From assembly GCF_034702125.1 (NCBI RefSeq), contig NC_085875.1, positions 21,525,247-21,589,246 of the forward strand: DNA of 64,000 nucleotides, given 5' to 3'. Below the pieces are notes generated by a model. It made no database searches, had not been told where the DNA came from, and was given only the letters and a program-made list of their open reading frames with translations. Source of the DNA: Engraulis encrasicolus. Taxonomy: Eukaryota; Chordata; Actinopteri; Clupeiformes; Engraulidae. Below, in pieces: positions 12,060 through 46,645 of the stretch. Position 1 is the stretch's first letter. Each line of letters begins with the position of its first letter. Position numbers and translations under genes: made by a program.

Positions 12060-13826
12060 TATTGGTGGAGTATGCGGTTTCTTTTACACTTTGAAGAAGG
12101 AAGCATCCCGTAACATGCACATTGCAAGAATCCCTTTGTCTTTATTATGTAATTATATAGTAGTAATAGTCTAAGAGTGCAAGGCTACACACTCTTATTT
12201 TCCCACGTATTGCATGCTACTGACTGTCATTTTGTTGATTTGAAATGTCTGCTAAATGTAATGAAATGTATTGACATGACTAGTTTAGGCGTTTGAAGTA
12301 TTACTTTGACGTGGTCACGTGATGACTGCTGAAAGTATTTAATTCTCAGTTGGACAGAACATACATGTATATCGACACGTTTTGTGCTTGGGAGTATTAG
12401 ACTAAGTATTTGGAGTATTAGACTAAGCATGGCAGCTCCTCCTTATGGATCCTCTCGAGTATTACTAACCGCTCTGTGTAATAGTAATGTAGGAGTGTAG
12501 TAGCCCACTACGCTTTTTTGAAACAGTGCTCCACTGATGAAACAGCAGGCCTTATGATGCAACATTACTTTAGTAGACTTGTGCCCCTCATGCACCACAT
12601 TGCTCCAAAAATATATATGAAGAAAAATGATTAAAAAAACAAAACAAAAAAATGCCAAGTATAGATGGCAAAAGGTAGAGATTGAACATTCTATTAATAT
12701 CTCTTCTTGTATTCTCTCTGGCAAAGGTGTAATGAGTGGATTCCTGTTAAGTCTTCCTGAATTTAGCAATGGCTCAAGCGGGAAGTTGTGCATTGATACC
12801 TTGCAACAGCGAGGACACGTGACAGTGTAACTTTTGTAAGAGTTGCTGTCATTTTGACTTTAATGTCATAAAATGATTGTCATTTTCTTTTGGTTGAAAA
12901 CACTTTTAAGACTTTAGCATGATGCTGTACCTACATCCCATATTAAATTTATATTGACACAAAACACAAGATTTCAGACATGACTCCTTTTAATTTTCCG
13001 CAAAACCATAGATATCAAATTGTGCTTTTTACATTATGCCACATGGTTTTTGCTTAAGCCATCACATACCATTCTATAAATAATGTATCCACTGACGTGA
13101 ACAATATACGGACTGAATTTTCTGATATGAACACAAATCAGTTATGGGCTAGAGCACAATGCTTTCAGCCAAGGGTAACATGTTATGCAGAAGAGGGCGA
13201 TCCTGTAACATTCTCAATCGAAAATCCATTCACAGACGTTCCAGCTTGGTGATTTTCAAAACCATTCCCTTTAAAATGTTAAACGGAAGAAGGATAAACA
13301 AATAACCCTGATGTAGTGTCTTTAAAAAGAGATAAAATAAGAAAGAAAGAGTCAGCTTTCTTGCAGTTAGTATGGCAAAGTATAGGATGTTTTTCACTAT
13401 TTATAACTCTGCTTCGTTTGCTTTCATAACACATAACAAATCCAGCCCCTGACTGTAATTTCATGTCATTCTGTTTGCTTATTGTCATTGTATCCGTTCT
13501 CTAGGCCTGCACCTAGCAAAAATAAAATACAAACCATGGTATGGAATATAGGGTAAGCAACAAACCCAAGCCTGCGTGAGTTAAATACAAAAAACAACCC
13601 TGGCCTCCTATCTTCTTCTAAAAAAGACCACAGATATGACAGGGGATCAAACAGGTTCCACACTGTAACAAGTGAACGTTCACCGCCAAACACCCTCTAT
13701 GGTCCTTTTTTTCTTTTTTTTTTGCCTGACCAGTTTGATCAGACGGAATGAAAAAGCAGGAGGCCAGCTGGCAGGAAGGAGGGAGGGAGGGAGACGAGGA
13801 GCGCTGTAGAGCCCACTGAAGCATCA
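12060..13826. other. Convergent intergenic region between the Rab gene and tmem50a
   Basis: The two genes point at each other here, so this holds the end of the Rab 3' UTR and the tmem50a 3' UTR. A TTTAAT near 12989 is a weak ATTAAA signal for tmem50a; its true 3' end is not determined. No further coding exon is supported. Confidence 0.45.
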
Positions 13827-20732
<6,906 letters not shown>

Positions 20733-20740
20733 GGTACAGC

Positions 20741-22689
20741 CAGCGGCGTGGAACAGGGGGGGAAAACCCCGACTCATTCTCAGGGCCCAGCCCACCTGGG
20801 GGGCCCACCAGGGGGCCCCTATGGAAAATGTTCTTCTTGTTTTGCTTTTTTAAACATTATTTTTACAATAATGTCAATACATGTTGGTAATTTATGTAAT
20901 TCCAATGTTCTCTGGAAATACATCTGTTAAATTGGATATCCTAGCCTGCAAATAGGCTACAATATATATCAAACACCCCCATAATCAGTACGCATTGGTT
21001 TAGTCCGCCCTCTCGCGGACTTTTGATTGCACAATATGCGTAATCAACACTCACTCACTTCATTATAGGCATTAAACGCAGCAGCCGGTTAGCAATGAAA
21101 GATGTCTAAAACACCAGGCTTTCACAAAAAGAATAGAAAGGCAAGAGAGAGACAGGGGAAACCAGAACGAAGCAACTGCTGCTGATTTCTTGCAAGAAAG
21201 GTGAGCCCAAATGTCAAAATTACCGCCTACAGTAGGCTAACTGGTTATCTCATTCCCATTCCGTGTGGCCTACTGTGATAGCCGGAGTCAGATTAAAAAA
21301 TATATATCATTTTTTGGCTATAATTGTGATAGCCTATTGAACCCATATTTGTCTTTGATATATTCATAACAAGTCACAAGACCAACAAAGGGTCGATGTT
21401 GGTTCAAATATCCAAATAGCAAAGCTAATTTGTAAAATGAATCAAGAAAATGTCACAAACGTGAAGATGCCCCCTGTCACAGATGCAAATTGTGCGAACT
21501 TGAGAGAAGGTGAGCCTATTTTAGCTAGCCTAATATCCTAATGTTGAGGAAAAGCAGTGTCTCAATCGGGTGCATCACATTTGCAGATTGATTATGTCCT
21601 CGTAACGATATTAATCAACGTCACGTTCATCAGTTGCCAATGTCAAGGTGGCGGTGCGAGCTGTCAGTCCTTAAACCGTCATTCTGCTTCATTTTGCGGT
21701 CTCAACACTCTCAATAGGAAATCTCTGGTTACTTTCCCTGGCCATCTGACAACGTCCGTTGTAGCTGAAGTGTGGTAAATTAATGACGAGATTTTGACGG
21801 GACACCAGTCTGCGTTTTGAATGCTGCTGACGCCATTCTAATCTGCGCAAAGCGCAAGACAAAAGATAAGCAGAGTAGCCTACCTACCTCGGTGCTGAGC
21901 AGGTAGCCTATCTGCATTGAGTGCTCATGACAATTACCCTATTTAAGGTAGGCTACTGTGAAATAGTTACTGGCCAATTTAAATCTGAAATAGCCGATGC
22001 AGTAGCCTTATAAATAATGATTTCTATGTGACTAGGTTCGGGGTGCCCTGACTTTAGAAGGTTGAGAATAACGGCATCAAATCCAAACAGCGATACTTTT
22101 GTTCCAGCCTATTTTAAGCGACATTCCATAGTAAGCTTCTGCCAGCTGATTCTCTATTCCTTGCTCTCCCAAAAAAACAACTAACGGACAAATGACGTGC
22201 GTGCAGCGGGCCAGTGCAAGTGAATGAATAATGTGTGCGCGAGCGCGTGTGTTTCTGTTAAGGGATGCATATTGAAGAAAGTTCAGTTCTATATCAATGT
22301 CTCATGTCTCCTTATTGCACGAAATATTAGGCTAAATGCATTGTGAAGAGAGATTTACCAGTCTCTCTCCTCCCCCTCACACCATAGTGATGAAGTGATT
22401 AAAAGTCATCTCTATGAATATGATAGCAGACTTTTCACAACTGGTGATGTGAAAAATAAGGACATTATGTCTGTTCTGTGATAGGCTATCATATGATTGA
22501 AAATGAAGATGATTCAAGTGAAGGGGAGGAAAGCATAGGCCTAGAGGGGTTGTCTGAGGAAGGCAAGGAGGATGACAATATCAGTCGCGCGTTCGCGCGC
22601 GCGCGGGGAGGGTTGTTTGGGGGGTTGTGAGTAGGGGGGCCCATGAAAGAAGTTGTTCCTAGGGCCCCAAATTTGGTGCTACGCCCCTG
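20741..22689. mobile_element. Decayed hAT element, 1.95 kb
   Basis: The ends CAGCGGCGTGG and the inverted complement of GCTACGCCCCTG are flanked by 8-bp repeats GGTACAGC (20733-20740) and GGTACAGG (22690-22697), seven of eight matching. Inside, an ATG at 21101 opens MSKTPGFHKKNRKARE, which resembles the N-terminus of fish hAT-derived proteins, and then runs into stops. A CG-only run lies at about 22586-22602. It is an inactive remnant. Confidence 0.8.
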
Positions 22690-24102
22690 GGTACAGGGAT
22701 AGAAATTCGCTATATTCTACTGTTCATACCATACAATGTGCAGCCGGGTCATTCTACAGAAAAGGTGGAAATGCTGTCACTGACGTTGTAGATACCAATA
22801 CAGCCAAAGTTGACCTGATAATCACATACTTTACATATGTTCAATTAATAGAGACTGTTTTGTAATGTAAAAAGTAGTATTGGTCTACTTATTAATATTT
22901 AATTTTTTATCAACTTTTAAAATAAGGATACCCATAGAAATGCTGTGTCACTAATATGATACATGGAAGTGTATTGCATATTTTTTTTATTTAAAAATAT
23001 TTTTTTTCCATTAAATTAACCTCACTTACATTTTCATTAACATTACATGGAATGACTACAACATATACATATTTAAGAAATGGTTTAATATTATTTATAA
23101 TATTAAATAAATATCTGTCACTCAAAATTACGTCATTGGTGTTACTGCTAGACAAAATACTGCTATTTTGAAAATTAAATTGGCTTTTGGGTGGGCAAGA
23201 GGTCATTTGAGGAGGTGTAGTGTTCAAAGACATCATACAAGTCAGATATCTGTCTTCTTCAAAAATGTCCTGAAGAATTGTACATGAAGCTACGGAGCCC
23301 GTCATTGGTGTTACTCAGTTTAAAGCCACAGATGTGAGCCAATTCAAATAAAACTTGAATACATCAAATAAGTAAAGGATTTTGATATCACTGAAAGCAT
23401 GTTGTCTCCCACAGCTTCAGCCAGTTTGGTTTTTAACTGTAGTTTCCCCCTAAAAAAGTCATTGGTGTTACTGTAATTTGTGGTCATTGGTGTTACTTTT
23501 CTGCCTAAAATAACCCATAACACCAATGACATTCATGTACCAAATACATCAGAAATAAGGGAATTGGAGTAGGAAAAGCAGTTTATGAAATCAGTTTATG
23601 AAATGAAATGCTAATAATATGAGTTTATGAATAAGTTTAAGAAATTAAAAGAGGTAATTTCCAAAATAAATTGGTATCTTTGCGGTCGTTTGACGTTTTG
23701 TGTCATTGGTGTTATGGCACATCACTGGTGTTACTTTTCACCTATTTTTGACCTGGTTCACTTGAATTATTGTTATATTCATCAATATTTTCTTTGTCAT
23801 CATTGTTGTATTCATTAGCTCATATTTTAAAGTTACTTTCCAAGAACTTATTTGAATACTATTCCACTTCTTTTTGTTTAAAAAGGAAAACATTGATGGC
23901 GAAAGTCACATAGATTCACATGATGTTGACTATTTACTTTTTAAATGAAGTTGTAAATGTTAAATCAGATATTTCTCTTGGTTTTATGGTTCCGTGTATC
24001 TGATTTTAGTCCAATATTCCAGTTTAAATTAAACAATTTTTAAACAAATATGTAATACTCAGGATTATTTTTTGTGTAAATGTTCTAGGTCTATTGAATT
24101 GG

Positions 24103-24123
24103 GGAGTGTGTGTGTGAGTGTGT

Positions 24124-24166
<43 letters not shown>

Positions 24167-24180
24167 GGGGGGTGGGGGGT
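24103..24180. repeat. (GT)n microsatellite followed by a G-run
   Basis: A GT tract interrupted by GA, then a G-rich run ending about 24180. Confidence 0.95.
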
Positions 24181-24299
24181 TGAAAGAGTCATGGTATGAT
24201 ATAATTGTGTGTATATGTGCATGTTTGGATGTAGGCTACATGTTTACATGTTTTGTGGTTCAGTCCTGCATGTTAAGTGTGTTTTTTGTGTTTGTCTAA

Positions 24300-24415
24300 T
24301 GTGTTGATATGTGTTCTGTGTAAACGCTTAGACTCTCTGTGCCCATACCAAATTTCTCTCTAGAAGAGACAATAAAGGCTCATCCTATCCTATCCTATCC
24401 TATCCTATCCTAATA
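24300..24415 (+). mobile_element. LINE 3' end with (ATCCT)n tail
   Basis: ACTCTCTGTGCCCATACC, then AGAGACAATAAAGGCTC, then five copies of ATCCT. Short tandem tails of this kind end L2/Rex-type fish LINEs. Confidence 0.55.
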
Positions 24416-24689
24416 CTGTGTGTATTGTAGGTAACACCAATGACGAAAAAACAACAGATGCATTCTTTAATGAAATGTATAAAAAAAATTAAAAAATACA
24501 TTAAGCTGGCCCTGGTGTGGATTAACCAAGTTAAGAAGTTATATATTGATATTAAAGAAGTTTTAAGTGCATTAGAAGGAACACATTTCAGTGGAAATAT
24601 GTTTCCCAGATTCAACCTTTTCTGTAGAATGACCCAACCGCCTCAGAAAAAAAGAGTCACTGTCTAGCCGTCTTGGTGATGAAGTAATG

Positions 24690-24992
24690 TGATGCGACCA
24701 GCTTAGATCCTCCTTGATGTTACGTAACGCCAAGGAATCTAAAACTGCTGAGTCTCTCTCTCCTCTGCTGCATCATCAATGTAGATCGGCTGATGGAGCC
24801 TCTGTTGGATCCTCTCAAAGTCCACTATCAACTGTCCTGTCCTGTCTTGCACTTTATGTCAGTCTGTAAAATGTCAGTCTTGTGTCTAAGTCCTCGCATG
24901 GTATAGAGAGAAAACGCAATTTCATTTTCCTTGTATGACTTGTGCATATGAAGAAAGTAACAATAAAAGCTGACTTGACTTGACTTGACTCA
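24690..24992 (+). mobile_element. LINE 3' UTR fragment with (TGACT)n tail
   Basis: It contains CTGTCCTGTCTTGCACTT, GTGCATATGAAGAAAGTAAC, then AATAAAAGC and repeated TGACT. The same family occurs at about 60900-61075. Confidence 0.65.
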
Positions 24993-25512
24993 ACTACTGT
25001 TTTAGTGACAAAAGAGCAAATTATTATCCACACACCAGATTGACAATTAGCCATAGGTGATGCTGGCCTGTGGACCACAAGCACAGCAGCAACTTCATCT
25101 GCTCCTATCATATCATAGCACACTGAACATCCTTATCCTAAGATCTTTATGGCTCAAAAATAATATTGGTATATGCAGCAGAATGCATTCCGATGTTTTA
25201 GGTTTGTGAATTTCGACACTGTAGCCTGTCTGGTTTGAACTTTGGGCTTGTAGAAAGACCTCCCCAATTGAAAGAACATTAAGTCCTGAAAAGAAGTGAA
25301 TTATAGGCTACAGACTATAGCCTATACTAGGCCTACAGCTGTAGATATAACATACTGTAGGCCCATACACTGTAGATGTCTCTGGACTACACTACATGGA
25401 TCAAAAGTTATAGAACACCACCCCCCACCACCTCCCCTTAAGATGAGAATTCAACTTCAGGTGCTTGTGTCATTGCTCTCTGAAGAATAAACAATTTGGT
25501 ATTAGAACACAT

Positions 25513-25700
25513 GTGGAATATGGCCCTGCCGTGGTCAACCGGTAGGGCACTCTTCAGCCATGCGGCCGACCCTGGTTCGAACCCCAGCCCGGGTCATTTG
25601 CCAACTCCTCCCCATCTCTCTCCCCTTTCGCATCTTATCCCCCTCTCAAACTGTTCTGTCAAACAAAGTCGTAAAAGACACCCAAAAAATTGTTTAAAAA
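25513..25700 (+). mobile_element. tRNA-derived SINE, second family
   Basis: The tRNA-like head GCCCTGCCGTGGTCAACC has B-box GGTTCGAACCC, followed by a pyrimidine-rich body (CCCATCTCTCTCCCC) and an AAAGTCGTAAAAG tail. A relative is at 37627. Confidence 0.8.
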
Positions 25701-25934
25701 AAGAACACCTGTGGAATACATTATAGACTGTACATTACAATAAATTACATTTAGAATTATTCAAAGCTATGTGGAGAATATGGACCAAATTAAACTTTTG
25801 ACAAATCAAAGTGTACACATCTTTGCCATTTATAATAGCCAGTTGTGGTTCTACACTGATTTACTCTCTGGCCGAGATTAGTACATGAAGATGAAGCACC
25901 CTACAGTTATTTACAGAGAAGGTCCTATTGATTA

Positions 25935-26080
25935 TGGTCGCATGAACAATGCGAGGTTAGGTGCTCAAGGGCACCTCAGTCATGGCATGCAGTAGGTATA
26001 GTGGAAAGGTGGGATTTGAACCGGCAACCCTCTGATCTAAAGCCCATCTCCTTCACCAATAGGCCAATGCTGTCCCGAAT
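25935..26080 (-). mobile_element. tRNA-derived SINE, minus strand
   Basis: The minus strand reads ATTGGCCTATTGGTGAAGG, then GGTTCAAATCC (B-box), then the core CATGACTGAGGTGCCC with TTGAGC. Same family as the copy at 9000. Confidence 0.8.
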
Positions 26081-26807
26081 CACGGGAAGGAAGCAGGGGT
26101 GTACTGGGTTCAGTTGTCCCGGGCCCATATTGGATCCTTTCAGATGACTTTGTCCTTTGGTGAGATGGTATGGCCCTAAATCAGTGAAGGTCCTCTGAAC
26201 ATAGCCTATCACATGAACATTACACCTTGCTTCAGCTATGTAAGTGCCTGCTGATGTCGCATTATCTTTGGGATGATGTAGAGTAGACCTATGCACAGGC
26301 TTGCCTGTGACGAGCTACAAATTTACATTCATTTTCGGTTACTTATTTGTCCTCTTGAAATGTTTCTATGACACTGTGCAATAGCTGTACAATAGCTTTA
26401 CGATAGCTTCCTCATAATGTTGAATGCTAAAAATACCTAGGCCCTACCTCCTACTACTTCCTACCGCTTTCTCCACCACTGAAATGAAATCACTTCCCCC
26501 TTCTCTACTAGCCTAGGCTACTACAATCAACACAGTTGTAGAAATTAGAAGTTGAAGTATTTAGGCTACAAGCGTAATTACAAGTATATTACATGCTTTC
26601 AACTTTGTATAGCCTAATTGCATTTCTAGTAGGCCTAGGCCCTATAGGCTACTTCTAGGCTACCTTATGCAACCAAAAACAAGCACCATTTACTTGCGTC
26701 CATCTGCCTAACAACACAATTCAATGAAGAAAAAAAAATGTTTTAATTACGTCATGGAATGAAACTCTCCGGGTGGTGAGAAGCCTATACTATATGCGTA
26801 CGTCGTC

Positions 26808-26818
26808 GAAAGCGAAAC
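26808..26818 (+). promoter_or_regulatory. Consensus ISRE/IRF site upstream of the NLR
   Basis: GAAAGCGAAAC matches GAAANNGAAAC exactly and lies 376 bp upstream of the NLR start codon. It suggests induction through IRF/ISGF3. A comparable site precedes the paralogous first exon (51526). Confidence 0.6.
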
Positions 26819-27158
26819 AGCCTGCACAGCTCTAGTCCACACCAGGGAAGAGTTAAGCCTACTTTTGCATGAATTCTGCAACCACGCCCAACTGATGCCC
26901 TGCAGTCCTTGAACTTTGGCTTGGTTTATGTCTCGCAGTTTTTTCTGCACGAATGCAATTTTCAAGGGAGTGCTGTGCTACAGTAAAACCAGGTTAGCCT
27001 ACTTGAATTACTTGTAGTAGATAAATTGGACTGCTAGTTTCACGCATAGCCTTTGTGTGTGTTGTTGTTTTCGCTGGGTTTTTTTTGTTGTTGTTTTTTT
27101 TTTTGTCAAATGACGTATCCTCCCTCGAAAGCCCTTCTGCCTTAAAACAGGTCAAGGC

Positions 27159-27172
27159 AGTTTCACTTTTGC
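27159..27172 (+). promoter_or_regulatory. ISRE-like site close to the NLR start
   Basis: AGTTTCACTTTTGC is one base off the core AGTTTCNNTTTC pattern and lies 22 bp before the ATG. It is followed by CAGACCGGACGCAGAG, which is conserved before the paralogous exon at 56533. Confidence 0.45.
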
Positions 27173-27193
27173 TCGTACAGACCGGACGCAGAG

Positions 27194-43635
<16,442 letters not shown>

Positions 43636-46078
43636 GTGCCAAGCCATCCAAAGATTGTTGAGTGAAGTGGTGGAGGGTTATCTTCTGCTCGTAAGCTCAT
43701 GACCTTGACCGAATATGTCCCTTACCCACCATGGGTCTGCCGCCACTATTACTTAGGGTCAGCTTTCAGTAGAGATGAGATCCTTTAATGACAGGATGTT
43801 CGTCACGGCAGCCATATCTGATGATCCGACAGCGACAGTTTACTACCAGGCAAAAAACATAAAGGGAAGAAAGCTTAGCGTCATAAAAGTGTAGTGTGGC
43901 CAGGTGCCATTTCTGACACCATTTTAGGGCTGACGGAAGTCATGTCTTTGCCTTTTGCCGTAAACTGTTTTAGTATGCACACGTGAAAGCCTTGCGACAT
44001 TATGCAGTAAATTGTTTAACTTTAATTGCACATGCGTGATTCACATGCACTGTCCCCCAAAACTGCAACCTGGGAATGGTGGCACCCATACAACGATGCC
44101 CATGAAACAGTTCTTACGGAATTCATCATTGCCAATGTTTTTTCCAGCGGGAAAGCCTTCTTCCCTTTAGTTCTTTGCTACCAGAAAAAACTCAAAGACA
44201 CCGGCGGTAAAATATGTCCGCACTTCCTCCCCCCCTATTCGCTAATCTGACCTCAAAATGTGATGGCAAAAAGGGACTGCTGCTTTGGCTGTACGTGTTG
44301 TTGTGGTTGTCGTGAATCAGTATTACAATGGAACCGCAGCAGTCTTTCACAACAGCCAATGTAATGCAGGTTAAGTGTGGTGCACTTAGGCCAGTTGGTG
44401 TGCAATGGACACTTGTTAAGATGAAGTGACTCAGGTTTTTTTAAACATGATTTTTAACGTTTTCATTAATCATTCTTTCGAACATTTTATTGTTTCATAT
44501 TATAACTTGTATTTTTTAAAATCAATTCAGCTTTTATACGTATATATTTTTGCATTTAGTTTTATACTGGAATTTTTTAGCCATTATTTTGTATTTGAAT
44601 CAGGGACATAATAAAACCTATAGCACACCCGCATGCACAGATCACCACTATTCATAGCATGGGTTCTCACTAACACCTGGGAATTCCCATGCTGCCTTGC
44701 GCGCTCGTTACGATGAAATATGAAATATTCGCCTGAGTTTGGGAACCCAAACACAGAACGGGGGGGGAGGGCAATATTTAATATTAGACAAATGGAAGCT
44801 TGTGGTTTGTTTACAGATCCACCATGTTGACAGCAGAAGCAAAACTAGCCCTCAATCAAGCTCCAGATAGCATTTTAAGAAGTTAAGTAGACTGACTTCC
44901 CCTACAAGAAATTGAACTGATGGTTCCCAGTCCCAGACTACGTCTCACTTGTAATAAAGTTTGGCGATAGCCAGGCTATAACAAACACAGAGAGGAACCG
45001 AGATGTATATGTGGTTGGATATTGTCTGATTTATTTGTAAAAAAGCCCTAAAATGGATTGAGATCACTGCACACCTTTGACTTGTTTTAGAGATAGCATT
45101 GCACCCCAAGACAAGAAGTTAACCATCATTTATCTTTGATAATTTGCCTATAATTTCATTAGAACGCACATTCCATCTTTATAAAGGAGAAATATTAAGA
45201 CCCACTTTCAGTTGTCAAGTCCTGTGTGCCCGACAGAAACAATTGTACTATTTACTTTTTGTCTAGTCAAATGGTTTACCATGAATTAGCATTATCTTTG
45301 TAAGTGCACCAATGGCAGTATTTCATGACATTGAAAAGCTCTTCCTCGTCTTTTATGTGATGTTCTTGTATCTGTGGAGGTGGGGTTTGCAATTAACTTC
45401 AGAATTAATGTGTTAAATATGAAAAGTTAAATGTTATTTCTATAGATATTTTAATCTTCATTTCTTTCATAATGTCATCATCTCAATGCAGGGTGGCTTG
45501 TGTATCATGTGAAGGATTTGTTGTTAATCTTTCATTTGTTATGAGGGAGTTATGTTTGAAGTGTATGGTGTCATAAAGGGATGTTCATGAAATTGTTTAC
45601 AACGAAAGACCAAAAACTGCTTTAATGAGGAGACATCTCCTAATTTGCACATTGTCTGAAATATTTTGAACCAGCACATTTAACCTTTTATATATATTTT
45701 TTTATAACATTTATTGTCAAGTGCCTTTTCATTAAATATGTTTCAACTGATTCCTCGAAAAGTTTGTTTATTACCACTACTACAAAATTGTCAGAAGGTT
45801 GAGAGGATGACCCTAAAATTGTTGCAGAACCAAATTTCACAACCTTCAGCCGCCAGCCCCACGCATGGCCCTGAATTTAATCCTCTTGAGTTGGTCTTGA
45901 CTTGACTTGAAAGCTTTAATCCTTAAAAAGGCAATTTGTCTTGACATAAAAACACAGAGGACTACAATAAAAAGACACATACAGTACAAACACAATAAAT
46001 AGCTAGACATATAAGTAAATAAATACATAAATAAATACAGACCACTGGTCAAATGCATCCATTAATACAAGGGGATTG
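43636..46078 (+). other. 3' flank of the NLR gene
   Basis: The NLR 3' UTR must begin here. Candidate AATAAA signals are at 44610-44615 and, beyond later repeats, 46865-46870. No further coding exon is supported. TCTTGACTTGACTTGAAAG near 45895 resembles a LINE tail. Confidence 0.5.
44610..44615 (+). terminator. Candidate polyadenylation signal of the NLR
   Basis: AATAAA, 975 nt after the NLR stop codon. Not verified. Confidence 0.35.
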
Positions 46079-46086
46079 CTAAAAAG

Positions 46087-46372
46087 CAGAGGTGTCAAAA
46101 GTAAAAGTAAAAAAAACGAAACACTTCCAACACAAGAAACTTATCTGAGTTACCAATAGACCAGTGCACTTGTCTTGTGATCACCTGACTCTGCGCTGGT
46201 TTGATGAAGTTTGTGGTGGGTCCTTGTTAGGTTTTTGGTGTTTTTTCCAGTAACAACACAATCTATCTCATTAGGTACAATGGAATACATGGTGTAACAG
46301 CTATGTAACGCCATGTGCTAGTGCTGTAATTACACCACTAAAGTACTTTTACTTTTACTTTTGACACCGCTG
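46087..46372. mobile_element. hAT MITE, 286 bp, 8-bp TSD
   Basis: The termini CAGAGGTGTCAAAAGTAAAAG and the complement of CTTTTACTTTTGACACCGCTG are inverted. A perfect 8-bp duplication CTAAAAAG occurs at 46079-46086 and 46373-46380. Confidence 0.92.
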
Positions 46373-46449
46373 CTAAAAAGTAAAAAGAGGTCAATTAAAT
46401 ATGAATGTCCATGATGTCAAGAATGTACCTCCTACATCTTGTTCAATTG

Positions 46450-46645
46450 GTTAATTACCATGGGGGTGAAGGACTGTATTTGTTCTAATGTTAGGGTATC
46501 TGTACCTGCGTCCTGAAGGAAGTGTTTGGAACTTAACTGAGAGGGGGTGGGTAGTGTCAGTACAAACTTTGTCCGCTTTCTTGGCTAATCTATCTAAATA
46601 AAGGTTATTAAGCTCATTTCGCATTATTTTCCAACATGCTTTCAC
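46450..46645 (-). mobile_element. LINE reverse-transcriptase C-terminal fragment
   Basis: The minus-strand translation contains LYLDRLAKKADK and LPSGRRYRYP, the characteristic end region of L2/Rex-type ORF2 proteins. 5'-truncated and inactive. Confidence 0.6.

Larger units (their letters stand above)
22743..24640. mobile_element. TIR element with eight copies of a 13-mer
   Basis: The inverted termini contain GGGTCATTCTACAGAAAAGG (left, from 22746) and its complement (right, to 24635). The interior carries TCATTGGTGTTAC or one-mismatch variants at 23133, 23302, 23459, 23484, 23703 and 23722, and inverted copies at 23517 and 24431. No transposase was recognised; the superfamily is unknown. A (GT)n run and a LINE 3' tail ending in (ATCCT)n lie within it. 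Confidence 0.7.
24993..26807. other. Intergenic region 5' of the NLR gene
   Basis: It contains two SINE copies (25513-25700 and 25935-26080) and otherwise no recognisable gene. Words of the TAGGCCTA and TAGGCTA type are frequent at 25300-25380 and 26400-26660. Confidence 0.5.

Noticed and set aside
22991..23305. 104-codon minus-strand open frame inside the TIR element
   Set aside because: The 13-mer copies appear in different frames and the frame has no domain; not supported as coding.
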